Origin: Paractinoplanes polyasparticus
GTDB lineage: Bacteria > Actinomycetota > Actinomycetes > Mycobacteriales > Micromonosporaceae
Direction: 5' to 3'
Length of the DNA stretch: 64,000 nucleotides
Assembly (NCBI RefSeq): GCF_019710575.1
Contig: NZ_JAHWFK010000020.1
Location: 62,001-126,000, forward strand
Position numbers and translations under genes: made by a program. Positions 39,665 to 49,055 of this stretch are shown here, piece by piece (position 1 is the stretch's first letter; each line of letters starts with the position of its first letter). The notes under the pieces are model-generated. The model made no database searches and had not been told where the DNA came from. It saw nothing but the letters and a program-made list of their open reading frames with translations.

Positions 39665-40426
39665 TCAGCGGAGGCCGACGACGGCGGCATCGGTGCCGCC
39701 GCGCCACAGCACGCCGGCCTCGTTGAAGCCGGCCACCCGCAGCGCGTCGACGTGCCACAGCGCCGGCGGGTTCCACTCCTGGCCGTGGCGGGTCTTCGGG
39801 TAGATGCGTTCCCGCTCGACCGCCTTCGGCGCGAGGAACTCGTCGGCCGCGGCCAGGGCCCACCAATCGTTCCACCCGGTGGCGGCGCCCGCGGCGTATC
39901 GCGCCTCGCGCTCGGCCCGGCCGTGATCGCGCAGCCGCTCGGACAACGTCGGCAGCGAGTCCTCCGGCATGTGGTCGGCGTTGACGAAGATGCCGCCCGG
40001 CCGCAGCACCTCGCGGATCTCGCCGTACAGCGTCGCCACCCGCTCGGCCGGCAGCCAGTGCAGGGCGGTCGCGGTGAGCACCGCGTCGAAACCCTCCTCG
40101 GGCAGCTTCGCCCGCCAGCCCGGGTCGCTCAGGTCGGCGTCGACGATGTCGCCCCGGTCGCGCAGCGAGGCCGTCGCGATGGCCATGAGCACCGGGTCCT
40201 GGTCGAGCACGGTGACGCGCGCCCGTGGGAACCGCGCCAGCGTGCGCAGCGAGATCGTGCCGGTGCCGCCGGCCAGGTCGAGCACCCGCGGCGCCGGGCC
40301 GTCGGTGGTGGCGGCCACCGCCGACAGCATCGCGGCGAACCGTTCCTCACGGTCGGGCAGGAACGCCTCCTGCTGACGGTCCCAGCTCTCCTGCCAGATC
40401 TGCGGGTTGCTCAGGTAAGCACTCAT
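39665..40426 (-). CDS. Class I SAM-dependent methyltransferase
   Basis: This 253-residue cytoplasmic protein has the SAM motif VLDLAGGTGTISLRTLARFP, then the acidic post-motif VTVLDQDP, DAVLTATALHWL and LRPGGIFVNADHM, typical of Methyltransf_25-like small-molecule methyltransferases. No partner gene indicates a substrate. The ATG at 40426 has no strong ribosome site. It ends 109 bases upstream (5' side) of the F420 oxidoreductase start on the same strand; the pair may be co-transcribed. Confidence 0.85.
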   Translation of the reverse strand: MSAYLSNPQIWQESWDRQQEAFLPDREERFAAMLSAVAATTDGPAPRVLDLAGGTGTISLRTLARFPRARVTVLDQDPVLMAIATASLRDRGDIVDADLSDPGWRAKLPEEGFDAVLTATALHWLPAERVATLYGEIREVLRPGGIFVNADHMPEDSLPTLSERLRDHGRAEREARYAAGAATGWNDWWALAAADEFLAPKAVERERIYPKTRHGQEWNPPALWHVDALRVAGFNEAGVLWRGGTDAAVVGLR

Positions 40427-40436
40427 ACCCCTAACG

Positions 40437-41648
40437 CTAGTTACCGGAGCGGCCCCTCACAACCGCCTCGTTCTGTTGGGCCGCGGCGAAAGCCTGAAGA
40501 TCCCGACGTTCGATCGCGGCCGCCATCAGGTCGGGGAAAGCGTCCGGCGTGCAAGCGAAAGCCGGCACTCCCAGCGCCGCCAGGGCCGCCGCGTTGTCGT
40601 GGTCGTAGGCCGGCGCGCCCTCGTCGGAAAGCGCCAGCAAGACCACGACCTGCACGCCGGCCGCGGTCATCTCGGCCACCCGGCGCAGCATCTGCTCGCG
40701 GATGCCGCCCTCGTACAGGTCGCTGATCAGCACGAAGATGCTGTCCCGGGGTCTGGTGATCAACTGCTGGCTGTACGCGATGGCCCGGTTGATGTCCGTG
40801 CCACCACCCAGCTGGGTGCCGAACAGCACCTCCACCGGGTCGTCGAGCTGCTCGGTCAGGTCGACCACCGCCGTGTCGAAGACGACCAACGACGTACGCA
40901 AGGACTTCATCGACGCCAGCACGGCCGAGAACACACCCGAGAAGACCACCGAGGCCGCCATCGACCCGGACTGGTCGACGCAGAGCACGACGTCGCGCTG
41001 GACCGCAGTCGTCCGCCGCCCGTACCCGATCAGCCGCTCGGGGATCACCGTGCGGTGCTCGGCCTGGTAGTGCTTGAGGTTGGCCCGGATCGTGCGGTTC
41101 CAGTCGATGTCGGCGTGCTTCGGCCGGTTGATCCGCGCGGCCCGGTTGAGCGCCCCGCTGATCGCCGCCCGGGTCTTCTGCTCGATCCGCTTCTCCAACT
41201 GCTCGACCACGGTGCGCACCACCTGGCGCGCCGCGTCCTTGGTCTTCTCGGGCATGACCCGGTTGAGCGAGAGCAGCGTGCCGACCAGGTGCACGTCGGG
41301 TTCGACGGCCCCGAGCATCTCCGGTTCGAGCAGCAGCCGGGACAGGTCGAGCCGCTCGATGGCGTCCTGCTGCATCACCTGTACGACCGTGCTCGGGAAG
41401 TACTCCCGGATGTCGCCCAGCCACCGCGCCACCTTCGGCGCCGACCCTCCCAGCCCGGCCGACCGCCGGTTGCTGCGCTCATCGCCGTCCCCGCCGCCGC
41501 CCTCATAGAGCGCGGCCAGCGCCGAGTCCATCGCGCCGTCCCGGCCCTCGGCCTTGCCCAGCGACTGCTCGGCCGCCCCGCCGAGCACCATCCGCCAGCG
41601 CCGCCGCCGCTCCCGGGTCACCTCGTCGATCGTGTCGTCGTCGCTCAT
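40437..41648 (-). CDS. VWA-domain protein of the MoxR/DUF5682 unit
   Basis: The protein has 403 residues. A helical N-terminal half (ERRRRWRMVLGGAAEQSLGK, VVRTVVEQLEKRIEQKTRAAISGALNRAAR) precedes a VWA fold at about residue 205. The fold has an intact metal site DQSGSM, LVVFDTAVVDLTEQLDDPVEVLF, QLGGGTDINRAIAYSQQLI and VLISDLYEGG. No signal or membrane segment is seen. Its ATG overlaps the stop of the DUF5682 gene by four bases (ATGA). MoxR AAA ATPases commonly act with VWA proteins to assemble or activate client proteins or metal centres, so this should be the MoxR partner. It is the last gene of the unit. Confidence 0.9.
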   Translation of the reverse strand: MSDDDTIDEVTRERRRRWRMVLGGAAEQSLGKAEGRDGAMDSALAALYEGGGGDGDERSNRRSAGLGGSAPKVARWLGDIREYFPSTVVQVMQQDAIERLDLSRLLLEPEMLGAVEPDVHLVGTLLSLNRVMPEKTKDAARQVVRTVVEQLEKRIEQKTRAAISGALNRAARINRPKHADIDWNRTIRANLKHYQAEHRTVIPERLIGYGRRTTAVQRDVVLCVDQSGSMAASVVFSGVFSAVLASMKSLRTSLVVFDTAVVDLTEQLDDPVEVLFGTQLGGGTDINRAIAYSQQLITRPRDSIFVLISDLYEGGIREQMLRRVAEMTAAGVQVVVLLALSDEGAPAYDHDNAAALAALGVPAFACTPDAFPDLMAAAIERRDLQAFAAAQQNEAVVRGRSGN

Positions 41649-44401
41649 CGCGCCTCCCCGGTAGCGGTGATGTCGCGGCCCAGCAGGGCGCTCAGCGTGG
41701 GCAGCACCAGGTCGGCGCGGGCGGGATCGAAGCCGAGGCCGCCTACTGCCGCCTCGTCGTCGGCGGCGCGCGGACCGGCCAGGCGTTCGCCGATCGCGCG
41801 CCGCTCGCCGGCCTCGAACGCGCCGAACGTGCGGCGCAGCAACGGCAGCACGTCGTCGAACGCCTCGGCCGGAATGTCGGCCAGCCAGTCGTCGAGCAGG
41901 GTGAGCAGGGCGTCGTCGTGCACGAGCAGCAGACCGCCGCCGGACAGGAAGCCTTCGACCCAGGCTGCCGCGTGCGCCGGCGGCGTGCCGATCGTCAGCG
42001 GCAGACGCAGGCGTCGGCGCACCTCGGCGCCGTCGAGCCGGCCGGCGTCCAGCAGCAGGCGGGTCAGCCGCCCGGCCAGCAGACCGTGCAGGTCGGCCCG
42101 CCCGGCCAGCGAGGCCAGCGTGGACATCCAGCGCTCGCGCAGGTCGTCGTCCTCGAGCAGGCCGACCGCGGTGTGGACGCCGTCGATGCGGTCGCGCAGC
42201 ACCTTGGCGGCCTCGTCGGACAGGGAGCCGACGGCCGACGGCAGCCCGGCGCAGACCCGGCCCAGCAGGCTCGCGGTCACCTCGGCCAGCCCGGCCACAT
42301 CCGTACGCCGGACGTCGCCGTACCGCAGCGTGCGGGCCAGCGCCGGGATCGCCGCCATCAGGTGGTTCACGTCGGCGTCGAGCGCGGCCCGGGTGTCGAG
42401 CGAGGCCAGAACCTGGGGGTACGCGTCGGAGAGGTCGGCCAGCAGGCACGTCTCGACCAGCGCGGTGACCTCGGCCAGCGTCTCGGCCTTGTCGGCCGCC
42501 TGGGCCACCTTGGCCGTGGCCGCGGCGGCCACCGTGGTGCCGTACATGCTGCCCTCGACGAGGCGGATGGCGAACTCGGGCTGCCACCGCAGGCGCCACT
42601 GTTCGCGGAAGGTGCCGGTGCTGCTTCTGGTCGTGACGGCCTCGCCCCACGGCACGTCGATCGTGCGCAGCCGGTGCAGCAGATGGCTGCGCCGCAGGCC
42701 GGTCTCGGTGCGGAGGTCGAGATCGGCGACGCGCTCGAGCGCCTCCGGCTTGAGGCGGACAGCGCGTTGCTGAGCCGCCAGGTCTTTGGCCAGCGGCACG
42801 GCGGGCATGTCGTCGGGCACTCCGCCGAGGCGTTCGCCGACGACCAGCTTGCGGGTGATCAGCTCGACCCGAAGCGGCTCGCCGTCGCACATGACGGACT
42901 CGGCCGCCTCGGTGACCTCGGCTAGTCCGGCCAGCGGGCGCCCGCGCAGGGTCGCCAGCGCCTCGGCCAGGCGCGTCGCCTCGATGACGTGCGCGGACGA
43001 GGTGGGCACACCCTCGGCGCGCAGCACGCCGGCCGCGTCGACCAGCCAGCGTGGCACCACTTCGTCGGCCGAGGTGAACAGGTGGTGGTACCAGCCCGGG
43101 GAATTGACCCCGGCGCCGTAGCCCGACCAGGACGCCAGCCGCCCGTAGGTCCAGGGCACCCAGGTGAAGTCGACCTTGGCCTTCTTGCGCCCCTTGAGCA
43201 GCGCGTTGTCGTCCTTGACGGCGACCTTGCGGGTGAGCGCCGGCACGTGCCAGGCCCCGCAGACGACGGCGATGTCGTCGTAGGTCTTGCGCACCTCCCG
43301 CAGCACGCTGCGCATGTACGCCTCCCGCACCAGGTCGTCCGGGTCCTCCGGCGACTCGTCGCGGATGGCCGTCATCGCCTCGGCGATCGCCTCGAACGCC
43401 GGTAGGCCGCGGTGCTCGACGACGTCTTCCCACCAGCGCTCGGGATCGTCGTAGCCGGCCGCCGCGGCCAGCTCCCCGATCGGATCCACCGGCCGCCGCG
43501 GCGTCGCCTCCTCCGGCAGCTCCCCATCGCCCGGCGCACTCTCCGAATCAGAGCCGCCCGACGGCTCAAGGCCCGGACCGTCCTCCGAACCGCCCGACGG
43601 CTCAAGGCCCGGACCGTCCTCCGAACCGCTCGGCTGCGAGGTGCCCGGAACGCTGTGAGAACCGTTCGGCTGCGAGGCGCCCGGAACGCCGTCGGAATCG
43701 TCTGGCGACACCGAGCCCGGCCCGCTCTTCGCGTCGGCCCCGTCCGGCGTGCTGTCCGAGTCCGGTCGCCCCCGCGTCACGGAACCCGGAGTCCTCCCCC
43801 CGCCCGATCCGCTCGGCGCGGCCGACGCAGCGTCCGAGCCGTTCTCCGCGTGGGTCCCGCCGGGCGCCGGGGCCGCAGAGGCGGGGCCGTCGCCCGGGGT
43901 CGCAGCAGTGGGGCCGTCGCCCGGGGTCGCAGAGCCGGGGCCGTAGGCCGGGGCCACAGCGGCAGGGCCGTCGGCCGGGACCGCAGCGGCGGGGCCGTCA
44001 GCCGGGGCCACAGCGGCAGGCCCGGCACCGCCCGGAACGGGTCGAGCGTCGGCCGGAGCCGGCCGCGGAGCCGGGCGGGCGTCGCCGGTCAGGCGGTAGG
44101 CGAACGGGAGGTCGAAGAAGCGAACCGGCACGCCCCGCTCGACCGCCCACCGGATGGCCTGCCACTCCGGCGAGAAGACGGCGAACGGCCAGAACGCCGC
44201 CCGCCGCGGATCGTCGGTGGCGTAGCCCAGCAGGGCAACCGGCGGCTCGAGGCCGGCGTCGGCCACCCAGCGCACCAGCGCGTCGGCCTCGGGCGGCCCC
44301 TCGACCAGCAGCACCTCGGGCGGCTGCCGCTCGAGTTCGGCCACGACGGCCCGGGCCGAGCCCGGCCCGTGGTGGCGGATACCGTAGAGCCGCTCAGGCA
44401 T
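41645..44401 (-). CDS. DUF5682-family protein with a repetitive insert
   Basis: This is a large soluble protein of 918 residues. The start YGIRHHGPGSARAVVAELE and VLLVEGPPEADALVRWV, then PVRFFDLP, IAVVCGAWHVPAL and WVPWTYGRL, are family landmarks as I recall them for DUF5682. The N-terminal part looks like an alpha-beta domain; the C-terminal half is helical. Between about residues 110 and 300 is a low-complexity insert of Ala/Pro/Gly/Ser/Asp repeats (9-residue and 12-residue units). It overlaps the MoxR gene by eight bases and the VWA gene by four. Function unknown; its constant partners suggest one machine. Confidence 0.82.
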   Translation of the reverse strand: MPERLYGIRHHGPGSARAVVAELERQPPEVLLVEGPPEADALVRWVADAGLEPPVALLGYATDDPRRAAFWPFAVFSPEWQAIRWAVERGVPVRFFDLPFAYRLTGDARPAPRPAPADARPVPGGAGPAAVAPADGPAAAVPADGPAAVAPAYGPGSATPGDGPTAATPGDGPASAAPAPGGTHAENGSDAASAAPSGSGGGRTPGSVTRGRPDSDSTPDGADAKSGPGSVSPDDSDGVPGASQPNGSHSVPGTSQPSGSEDGPGLEPSGGSEDGPGLEPSGGSDSESAPGDGELPEEATPRRPVDPIGELAAAAGYDDPERWWEDVVEHRGLPAFEAIAEAMTAIRDESPEDPDDLVREAYMRSVLREVRKTYDDIAVVCGAWHVPALTRKVAVKDDNALLKGRKKAKVDFTWVPWTYGRLASWSGYGAGVNSPGWYHHLFTSADEVVPRWLVDAAGVLRAEGVPTSSAHVIEATRLAEALATLRGRPLAGLAEVTEAAESVMCDGEPLRVELITRKLVVGERLGGVPDDMPAVPLAKDLAAQQRAVRLKPEALERVADLDLRTETGLRRSHLLHRLRTIDVPWGEAVTTRSSTGTFREQWRLRWQPEFAIRLVEGSMYGTTVAAAATAKVAQAADKAETLAEVTALVETCLLADLSDAYPQVLASLDTRAALDADVNHLMAAIPALARTLRYGDVRRTDVAGLAEVTASLLGRVCAGLPSAVGSLSDEAAKVLRDRIDGVHTAVGLLEDDDLRERWMSTLASLAGRADLHGLLAGRLTRLLLDAGRLDGAEVRRRLRLPLTIGTPPAHAAAWVEGFLSGGGLLLVHDDALLTLLDDWLADIPAEAFDDVLPLLRRTFGAFEAGERRAIGERLAGPRAADDEAAVGGLGFDPARADLVLPTLSALLGRDITATGEAR
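43554..43697. repeat. Four 36-bp tandem repeats inside the DUF5682 gene
   Basis: Two copies (43554-43589, 43590-43625) are identical and two more (to 43697) have drifted. Each encodes 12 residues such as SEDGPGLEPSGG or SHSVPGTSQPSG. The frame is kept, so it is a coding minisatellite. Confidence 0.85.
43861..44022. repeat. Six 27-bp imperfect tandem repeats inside the DUF5682 gene
   Basis: The repeats encode 9-residue units of the type AAVAPADGP and TAATPGDGP. They are all in frame and form a flexible linker. Confidence 0.75.
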
Positions 44402-45455
44402 CGCGGGCGGCCCGGTAGAAGTCGCGCCAGTCGGGGCGGTCGCGCACCACGGTCTCAAGGTATTCGCGCCAGACGACGCCGTCGGACACCGGATCTTTGA
44501 CGACCGCGCCGAGGATGCCGGCGGCCACGTCGCCCGGGCGCAGGCGGCCGTCGCCGAAGTGGGCGGCCAGCGCCATGCCGTTGGTGATCACCGAGATCGC
44601 CTCGGCCGTGGACAGGGTGCCCGTGGGGGATTTCAGCTTGGTGCGGCCGTCTTCGGTGAGGCCGCTGCGCAGCTCGCGGAAGACCGTCACGACGCGGCGG
44701 ATCTCTTCGATCGCGGCCGGCACCTCGGGCAGGTCGAGCGAGCGGCCGAGCTGGGCGACTCGGCGGGCGACGATCTCGACCTCGTCGTCGGCCGAGGCGG
44801 GCACCGGCAGCACGACGGTGTTGAACCGGCGGCGGAGCGCGCTCGACAGCTCGTTGACGCCGCGGTCGCGGTCGTTGGCGGTGGCGATCAGGTTGAAGCC
44901 GCGCTGGGCCTGCACCTCGGTGTTGAGCTCGGACACCGGCAGGGTCTTCTCGGAGAGGATCGTGATCAGCGCGTCCTGCACGTCGGAGGGCACGCGGGTG
45001 AGCTCTTCGAGGCGGGCGATCGTGCCGGTCTGCATCGCCCGCATGATCGGGCTGGGCACGATGGCGGCGTCGGTCGGGCCCTCGGCGAGCAGGCGGGCGT
45101 AGTTCCACCCGTAGCGGATCGCCTCTTCGGCGGTGCCGGCAGTGCCCTGTACGAGCAGGGTCGAGTCGCCCGAGATGGCCGCCGCCAGGTGTTCGGAGAC
45201 CCAGGTCTTGGCCGTGCCGGGGACGCCGAGCAGCAGCAGCGCGCGGTCGGTGACGAGGGTGGAGACCGCGACCTCCATGAGGCGGCGGGGCCCGACGTAC
45301 TTCGGTGTGATCTTGGCGCCGTCGCCCAGCAGGTAGGTCACCACGGCCTGCGGGGAGAGCCGCCAGCCGGGCGGGCGGGGCCGGTCGTCGGCCGCGGCGA
45401 GCAGGGCCAGCTCTTCGGCGTACTGGTCCTCGGCGTGCGGGCGCAGTGCGGTCAC
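44394..45455 (-). CDS. MoxR-family AAA ATPase
   Basis: This 353-residue AAA protein has Walker A LLLGVPGTAKTW (77-84), GYNYA-like YGWNYARLLAEGPTDAAIVPSPI, Walker B region ARLEELTRVPSDVQDALI, sensor 1 FNLIATANDRD and the Arg finger region ALRRRFNTVVLPVP, matching MoxR. In the Walker B place, the usual LLDEINRA is RLEELTRV, as in the ATPases found with DUF5682. A C-terminal helical lid follows. GTG at 45455 is the start. It overlaps the DUF5682 gene by eight bases. It should drive client remodelling with the VWA protein. Confidence 0.9.
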   Translation of the reverse strand: MTALRPHAEDQYAEELALLAAADDRPRPPGWRLSPQAVVTYLLGDGAKITPKYVGPRRLMEVAVSTLVTDRALLLLGVPGTAKTWVSEHLAAAISGDSTLLVQGTAGTAEEAIRYGWNYARLLAEGPTDAAIVPSPIMRAMQTGTIARLEELTRVPSDVQDALITILSEKTLPVSELNTEVQAQRGFNLIATANDRDRGVNELSSALRRRFNTVVLPVPASADDEVEIVARRVAQLGRSLDLPEVPAAIEEIRRVVTVFRELRSGLTEDGRTKLKSPTGTLSTAEAISVITNGMALAAHFGDGRLRPGDVAAGILGAVVKDPVSDGVVWREYLETVVRDRPDWRDFYRAARDA

Positions 45456-45522
45456 GTGAAGCTCCTTGGTCTTCGCCAGAGCCGAAGGCTATCGCCCACC
45501 TCTGACAGAAAAGCGGGTGTGG

Positions 45523-48303
45523 TCAGGCCGTCTTCAGCTCGTCGAGCATCTGGTGACGGAAGGTCAGGGTGCGGGCCAGGTCGGCGACCGGGCGCACCCG
45601 GGAGGCGTCGGCCGGTTCCTGGTCGAGTTGCCGGGCCAGGCGCCCGACGAGGTCCGCGTAACCGGGTGGCATGGAGAGCCCGGCCGCGCGGCACAGCTCG
45701 CCCAGCTGCCAGCTGTGCCGGTCGGTGCGGGCGCGGTGGGCGATCGTCTCGAGCACGGCGACGGACAGCTCCTCGGGCCAGTGACCCGGGTGCAGCGCCA
45801 GCAGCCGGGTGGCCAGCCCGTCGTCGCGGCGCAGCGCGTCGGCGGCGAGCCGGCCGAGCTCGTCGGGCGGCAGCACGAGGTGCAGGTCCCATCGGACGGC
45901 TTCCCGCAGCGAGCCGGACGAGTCGCGCAGCAGGGCGGCGGCCCAGGCGGGATCTTCCTGCACCACCGCGGCCTTGGCCCAGCCGTGCCGCAGCGGCCCC
46001 TCCCAGTCGTTGCCACGGACCAGCCGCAGCATCGTCGCGGGGTCGGACCACGAGTCGAGCGGGGCGGCCGCGACGATCTCCTCGAGCAACCAGGCGCTCA
46101 CCCCGATGCCGCGGGCGGGCGTGACGGCCACGCCGTCGCGGCGCAGGGCCGCGTCGAGCTCTTCGGGCGGGGTGACCGTGAGCCGGTCGGCGCCCAGCAC
46201 CCGGCGCTCGCGCCGCACGAGGGTGAGGGCCCGCTCCTTCATGCGGGTGCGCAGCTGGGAGCCGGGCAGCTGGCGGAGCAGACCGAGGGCGGCCTCGCGC
46301 ACCTCTTTCCGGCGGTCGTCGAGGGCCTGCTCGAGGAACGGGTCGTCGGCCAGGGACAGGCCGGTGGCCAGGGCGCCGAGGAACCGGGCCCGGTCGTCGG
46401 AGGATTCCTCGGCCCACGTGCTCTCGAGCAGCTCACGGGCCTGGGCCGGGTCGGTCGCCCGCAGCTCGGTCAGGTGGCCCAGCCGCTCGCCCGCGCTGCC
46501 TGTGTGCCAGTCGGCCAGGACCACGGCCACCGGCGTCTCGTCGCGCAGCCAGCGCCAGTCGGCCCGCATGCCGGCCAGCCAGGAGCCGCGGCGGCCGGCG
46601 ACGCGAGCCAGCGCCGGACGGACGATCGAGTTGCGGCGTCCCGCGTCGAGCAGCGCGGGCAACACGACCGCGGGCACGTGCCGGCCGCTCTCGGCCGCGG
46701 CGGTGAGCCACTGGGCCAGCAGTTCCTGCGCGAGCTGGCCGCCGCCGGGAACGGCCCCGGCCAGGATGCGCTGCACGCGGGCGCCGGCCGCAGCGGGCAA
46801 CGGGGCGGTGGTCTCGTCGGGGGCGGCCGGCACGGCCGCGTGACCGGCGCCGGGCCGCACGCCCGCGCGGCGCCGGGTGAGCGCCACGGCGGCCGCGTCG
46901 AGCAGCGACGACTCGCCGGCCCAGGGGCGGCGGTTGGTGCCGACCAGGGCCGCGGCCAGCAGTTCGGGCGGCAGCTCGGCGTGGCGCGGGGCGGCCGGGC
47001 CGGGCGCCGGGGGAGCGGCGGCCACGAACGCGCCCTCGACCCAGGCCGCGAGCGGGCGCAGGCCGATCGGCGACCACTCGGCCGCCACCGTCGCCGGACG
47101 CCCACCGGCCGCGGCCAGCAGCCACCACGGCTCGCGGTGGCCGGAGGCGAGCGGCAGGGCGGCGCCGGACTGGTCGACCAGCCAGCCGTCGTCGCTCGGC
47201 ACGACCCCCGTGAGCAGCACCGGAGCGTCGAAGCGCCAGGGCTCGGCGGCGACCGTGGCCGAGTAGCCGGCCAGCGCCTCGTCGAGGGTCACAGCGCCGT
47301 CGGGCGCCCGGAACGGCTCGGCCGCGCTGACCCGTTCGGCGACCAGTGCCCGCAGCGGGGCCGCGCCGGGATAGAACGCCAGCTCGCCCCGGAACTCGGT
47401 GCCGGGGACGAGGTCGGAGACCAGGGGCTGGCCGGGGGCGGCGAACGCGAGCACGAGCGCGAACCGGCCGTGGCCGGAGCCGCGCAGCCAGGTGCGCCGG
47501 GTGGTCAGCGAGCCCTCGTCGGACTCGACCTGGCCCAGCACCTGCCACCGGTCGGCGACGCGGGGACCGGCCAGCACCTCGTCGGTCGGCACCGGGAAAC
47601 CGATGCGGCTGCGGACGGTGGCAGCCAGCTCGGGCGGCAGCTCGGGCAGGCGGTCGTAGCCCGCGACGAGCAGCCGCAACAGGGCCAGCTCACCGAGCAG
47701 GCGGTCGGCCCACTGCGGCCCGACGCCGGCGACCGAGCCGAGCCGCCGCACAGCGCCGGCCGCGGTGCCCGCCTGCGCGTCGACCAGCCGGGCGGCCATG
47801 ACCTCGAACGGCTGGTGGCCGCCGCGCTGGGCCCCGGCCAGGCCCTGGCGGATCTGGTCGTCGAGCCAGCGGCGCAGCTCGGCCATGCCGCCGGCGACCC
47901 GCTCGGCACGCTGCTCGACCCGCTTGGCCGCGGCGGCGGGATCGGGAGCCGCGGTGGCGGCCTTGGGTTTGGCCGCGGCCCGGGCTGCGCGCGCGGCCTG
48001 CCACTCGCGCGCGAACTCGGCCGCCGGCCCGGCCGGCAGATCGGATTCGGACCAGAGCATCAGCAGGCCGAGCGCGTGCTTGCAGGGGATCTTGCGGCTG
48101 GGGCAGTTGCACTTGAACGCGGGACCGGCCAGATCGACGCAGACCTGATAGCTGCGGCACTGTCCCCAGAGGATGTCGTCGAGCCGCCCGGCGGCCGACC
48201 ACGACCCGGGGGAGGACAGGCCGCGGGCCGCCTTGACCGACGGGGCATCGGGGGCGAGCGTCTCGACCTGGGCGGCCGGCCATCGTTCAACGGTCACGGG
48301 CAA
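45523..48303 (-). CDS. SWIM zinc-finger protein fused to DUF5691
   Basis: The protein has 926 residues. The first 90 hold a SWIM zinc finger (FKCNCPSRKIPCKHALGLL, CxC...CxH), a small nucleic-acid or protein-binding motif. The helical C-terminal part after about residue 470 (LAAALVGTNRRPW..., repeats such as ALDDRRKEVREAALGLLRQLPGSQL) matches DUF5691 as I recall it and looks HEAT-like. In many genomes the SWIM protein and DUF5691 protein are separate neighbours, so this may be a fusion. A middle part (190-460) is beta-rich (WLRGSGHGRFALVLAFAAPG). It lies 67 bases upstream of the MoxR gene and likely starts the four-gene unit. Confidence 0.82.
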   Translation of the reverse strand: MPVTVERWPAAQVETLAPDAPSVKAARGLSSPGSWSAAGRLDDILWGQCRSYQVCVDLAGPAFKCNCPSRKIPCKHALGLLMLWSESDLPAGPAAEFAREWQAARAARAAAKPKAATAAPDPAAAAKRVEQRAERVAGGMAELRRWLDDQIRQGLAGAQRGGHQPFEVMAARLVDAQAGTAAGAVRRLGSVAGVGPQWADRLLGELALLRLLVAGYDRLPELPPELAATVRSRIGFPVPTDEVLAGPRVADRWQVLGQVESDEGSLTTRRTWLRGSGHGRFALVLAFAAPGQPLVSDLVPGTEFRGELAFYPGAAPLRALVAERVSAAEPFRAPDGAVTLDEALAGYSATVAAEPWRFDAPVLLTGVVPSDDGWLVDQSGAALPLASGHREPWWLLAAAGGRPATVAAEWSPIGLRPLAAWVEGAFVAAAPPAPGPAAPRHAELPPELLAAALVGTNRRPWAGESSLLDAAAVALTRRRAGVRPGAGHAAVPAAPDETTAPLPAAAGARVQRILAGAVPGGGQLAQELLAQWLTAAAESGRHVPAVVLPALLDAGRRNSIVRPALARVAGRRGSWLAGMRADWRWLRDETPVAVVLADWHTGSAGERLGHLTELRATDPAQARELLESTWAEESSDDRARFLGALATGLSLADDPFLEQALDDRRKEVREAALGLLRQLPGSQLRTRMKERALTLVRRERRVLGADRLTVTPPEELDAALRRDGVAVTPARGIGVSAWLLEEIVAAAPLDSWSDPATMLRLVRGNDWEGPLRHGWAKAAVVQEDPAWAAALLRDSSGSLREAVRWDLHLVLPPDELGRLAADALRRDDGLATRLLALHPGHWPEELSVAVLETIAHRARTDRHSWQLGELCRAAGLSMPPGYADLVGRLARQLDQEPADASRVRPVADLARTLTFRHQMLDELKTA

Positions 48304-48398
48304 ACCCTAGGCGGGAGGTACGACAATTTCGCCGCCCCTGCTCAGGCAGCCCGGGAGCAGTGAAATGATCGGTGGCAGGGCTCACCGCGGGAGGAACG

Positions 48399-49043
48399 AT
48401 GAAGGTCGTGGTCTTCGGAGCGACCGGGATGGTCGGCCAGGGCGCGCTGCGCGAGAGCCTGCTCGCGCCCGACGTCGACGAGGTGCTGGCGGTGATCCGC
48501 ACACCGACCGGCGTCTCGCACCCCAAGCTGCGCGAGGTGAAGCCGGCCGACTTCACCGACCTGTCGCCGATCAAGGACGACCTGCGCGGCGCCGACGCCT
48601 GCTTCTACTGCCTGGGCATCTCGTCGGTCGGCCTCGACGAGGCGGCGTACGCCCGGATCTCGTACGACTACCCGATGGCCGCCGCGCGCACGTTCGCCGA
48701 GCTCAACCCCCAGATCACCTTCGTGTACGTCTCGGGCGCCGGCACCAACGCGCAGGGGCGCCAGATGTGGGCGCGGGTGAAGGGCCGGGCCGAGAACGAC
48801 ATCATCGCCCTGCTGCCCAACGGCTACGCCTTCCGTCCCGGCATGATCCAGCCGATGCACGGCGTCCGCTCGAAGACCGGCTGGTACAACGCGCTCTACA
48901 CCGCCGTCGGCCCGATCGTCCCGCTGCTCGAACGCATCGCCCCCAAGTACGTCACCTCCACCGACAAGGTCGGCCAGGCCATGCTGCGGGCCGCCCGCGT
49001 CGGCTTCCCGAACCACATCGTCGAGAACGCCGATTTTCGTTAG
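48399..49043 (+). CDS. NAD(P)-binding epimerase-like protein
   Basis: This 214-residue protein has a Rossmann fold start KVVVFGATGMVGQGALRE. The segments LRGADACFYCLGISSVGL, YPMAAARTFAEL, FVYVSGAGT and LPNGYAFRPGMIQP are typical of NmrA/atypical SDR proteins. The SDR Tyr-x-x-x-Lys is not seen, although MWARVKGRAEND has a Lys in place, so redox activity is uncertain. ATG at 48399 has GGGAGGA upstream. It is divergent from the SWIM gene and convergent with the glutathionyl-hydroquinone-reductase-type gene. The substrate is unknown. Confidence 0.85.
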   Translation: MKVVVFGATGMVGQGALRESLLAPDVDEVLAVIRTPTGVSHPKLREVKPADFTDLSPIKDDLRGADACFYCLGISSVGLDEAAYARISYDYPMAAARTFAELNPQITFVYVSGAGTNAQGRQMWARVKGRAENDIIALLPNGYAFRPGMIQPMHGVRSKTGWYNALYTAVGPIVPLLERIAPKYVTSTDKVGQAMLRAARVGFPNHIVENADFR

Positions 49044-49055
49044 CGGGAACCGACG

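Noticed and set aside
43554..44022. Regular repeats that might be a CRISPR array
   Set aside because: Repeats are tandem without spacers, in frame with the DUF5682 gene and not palindromic.
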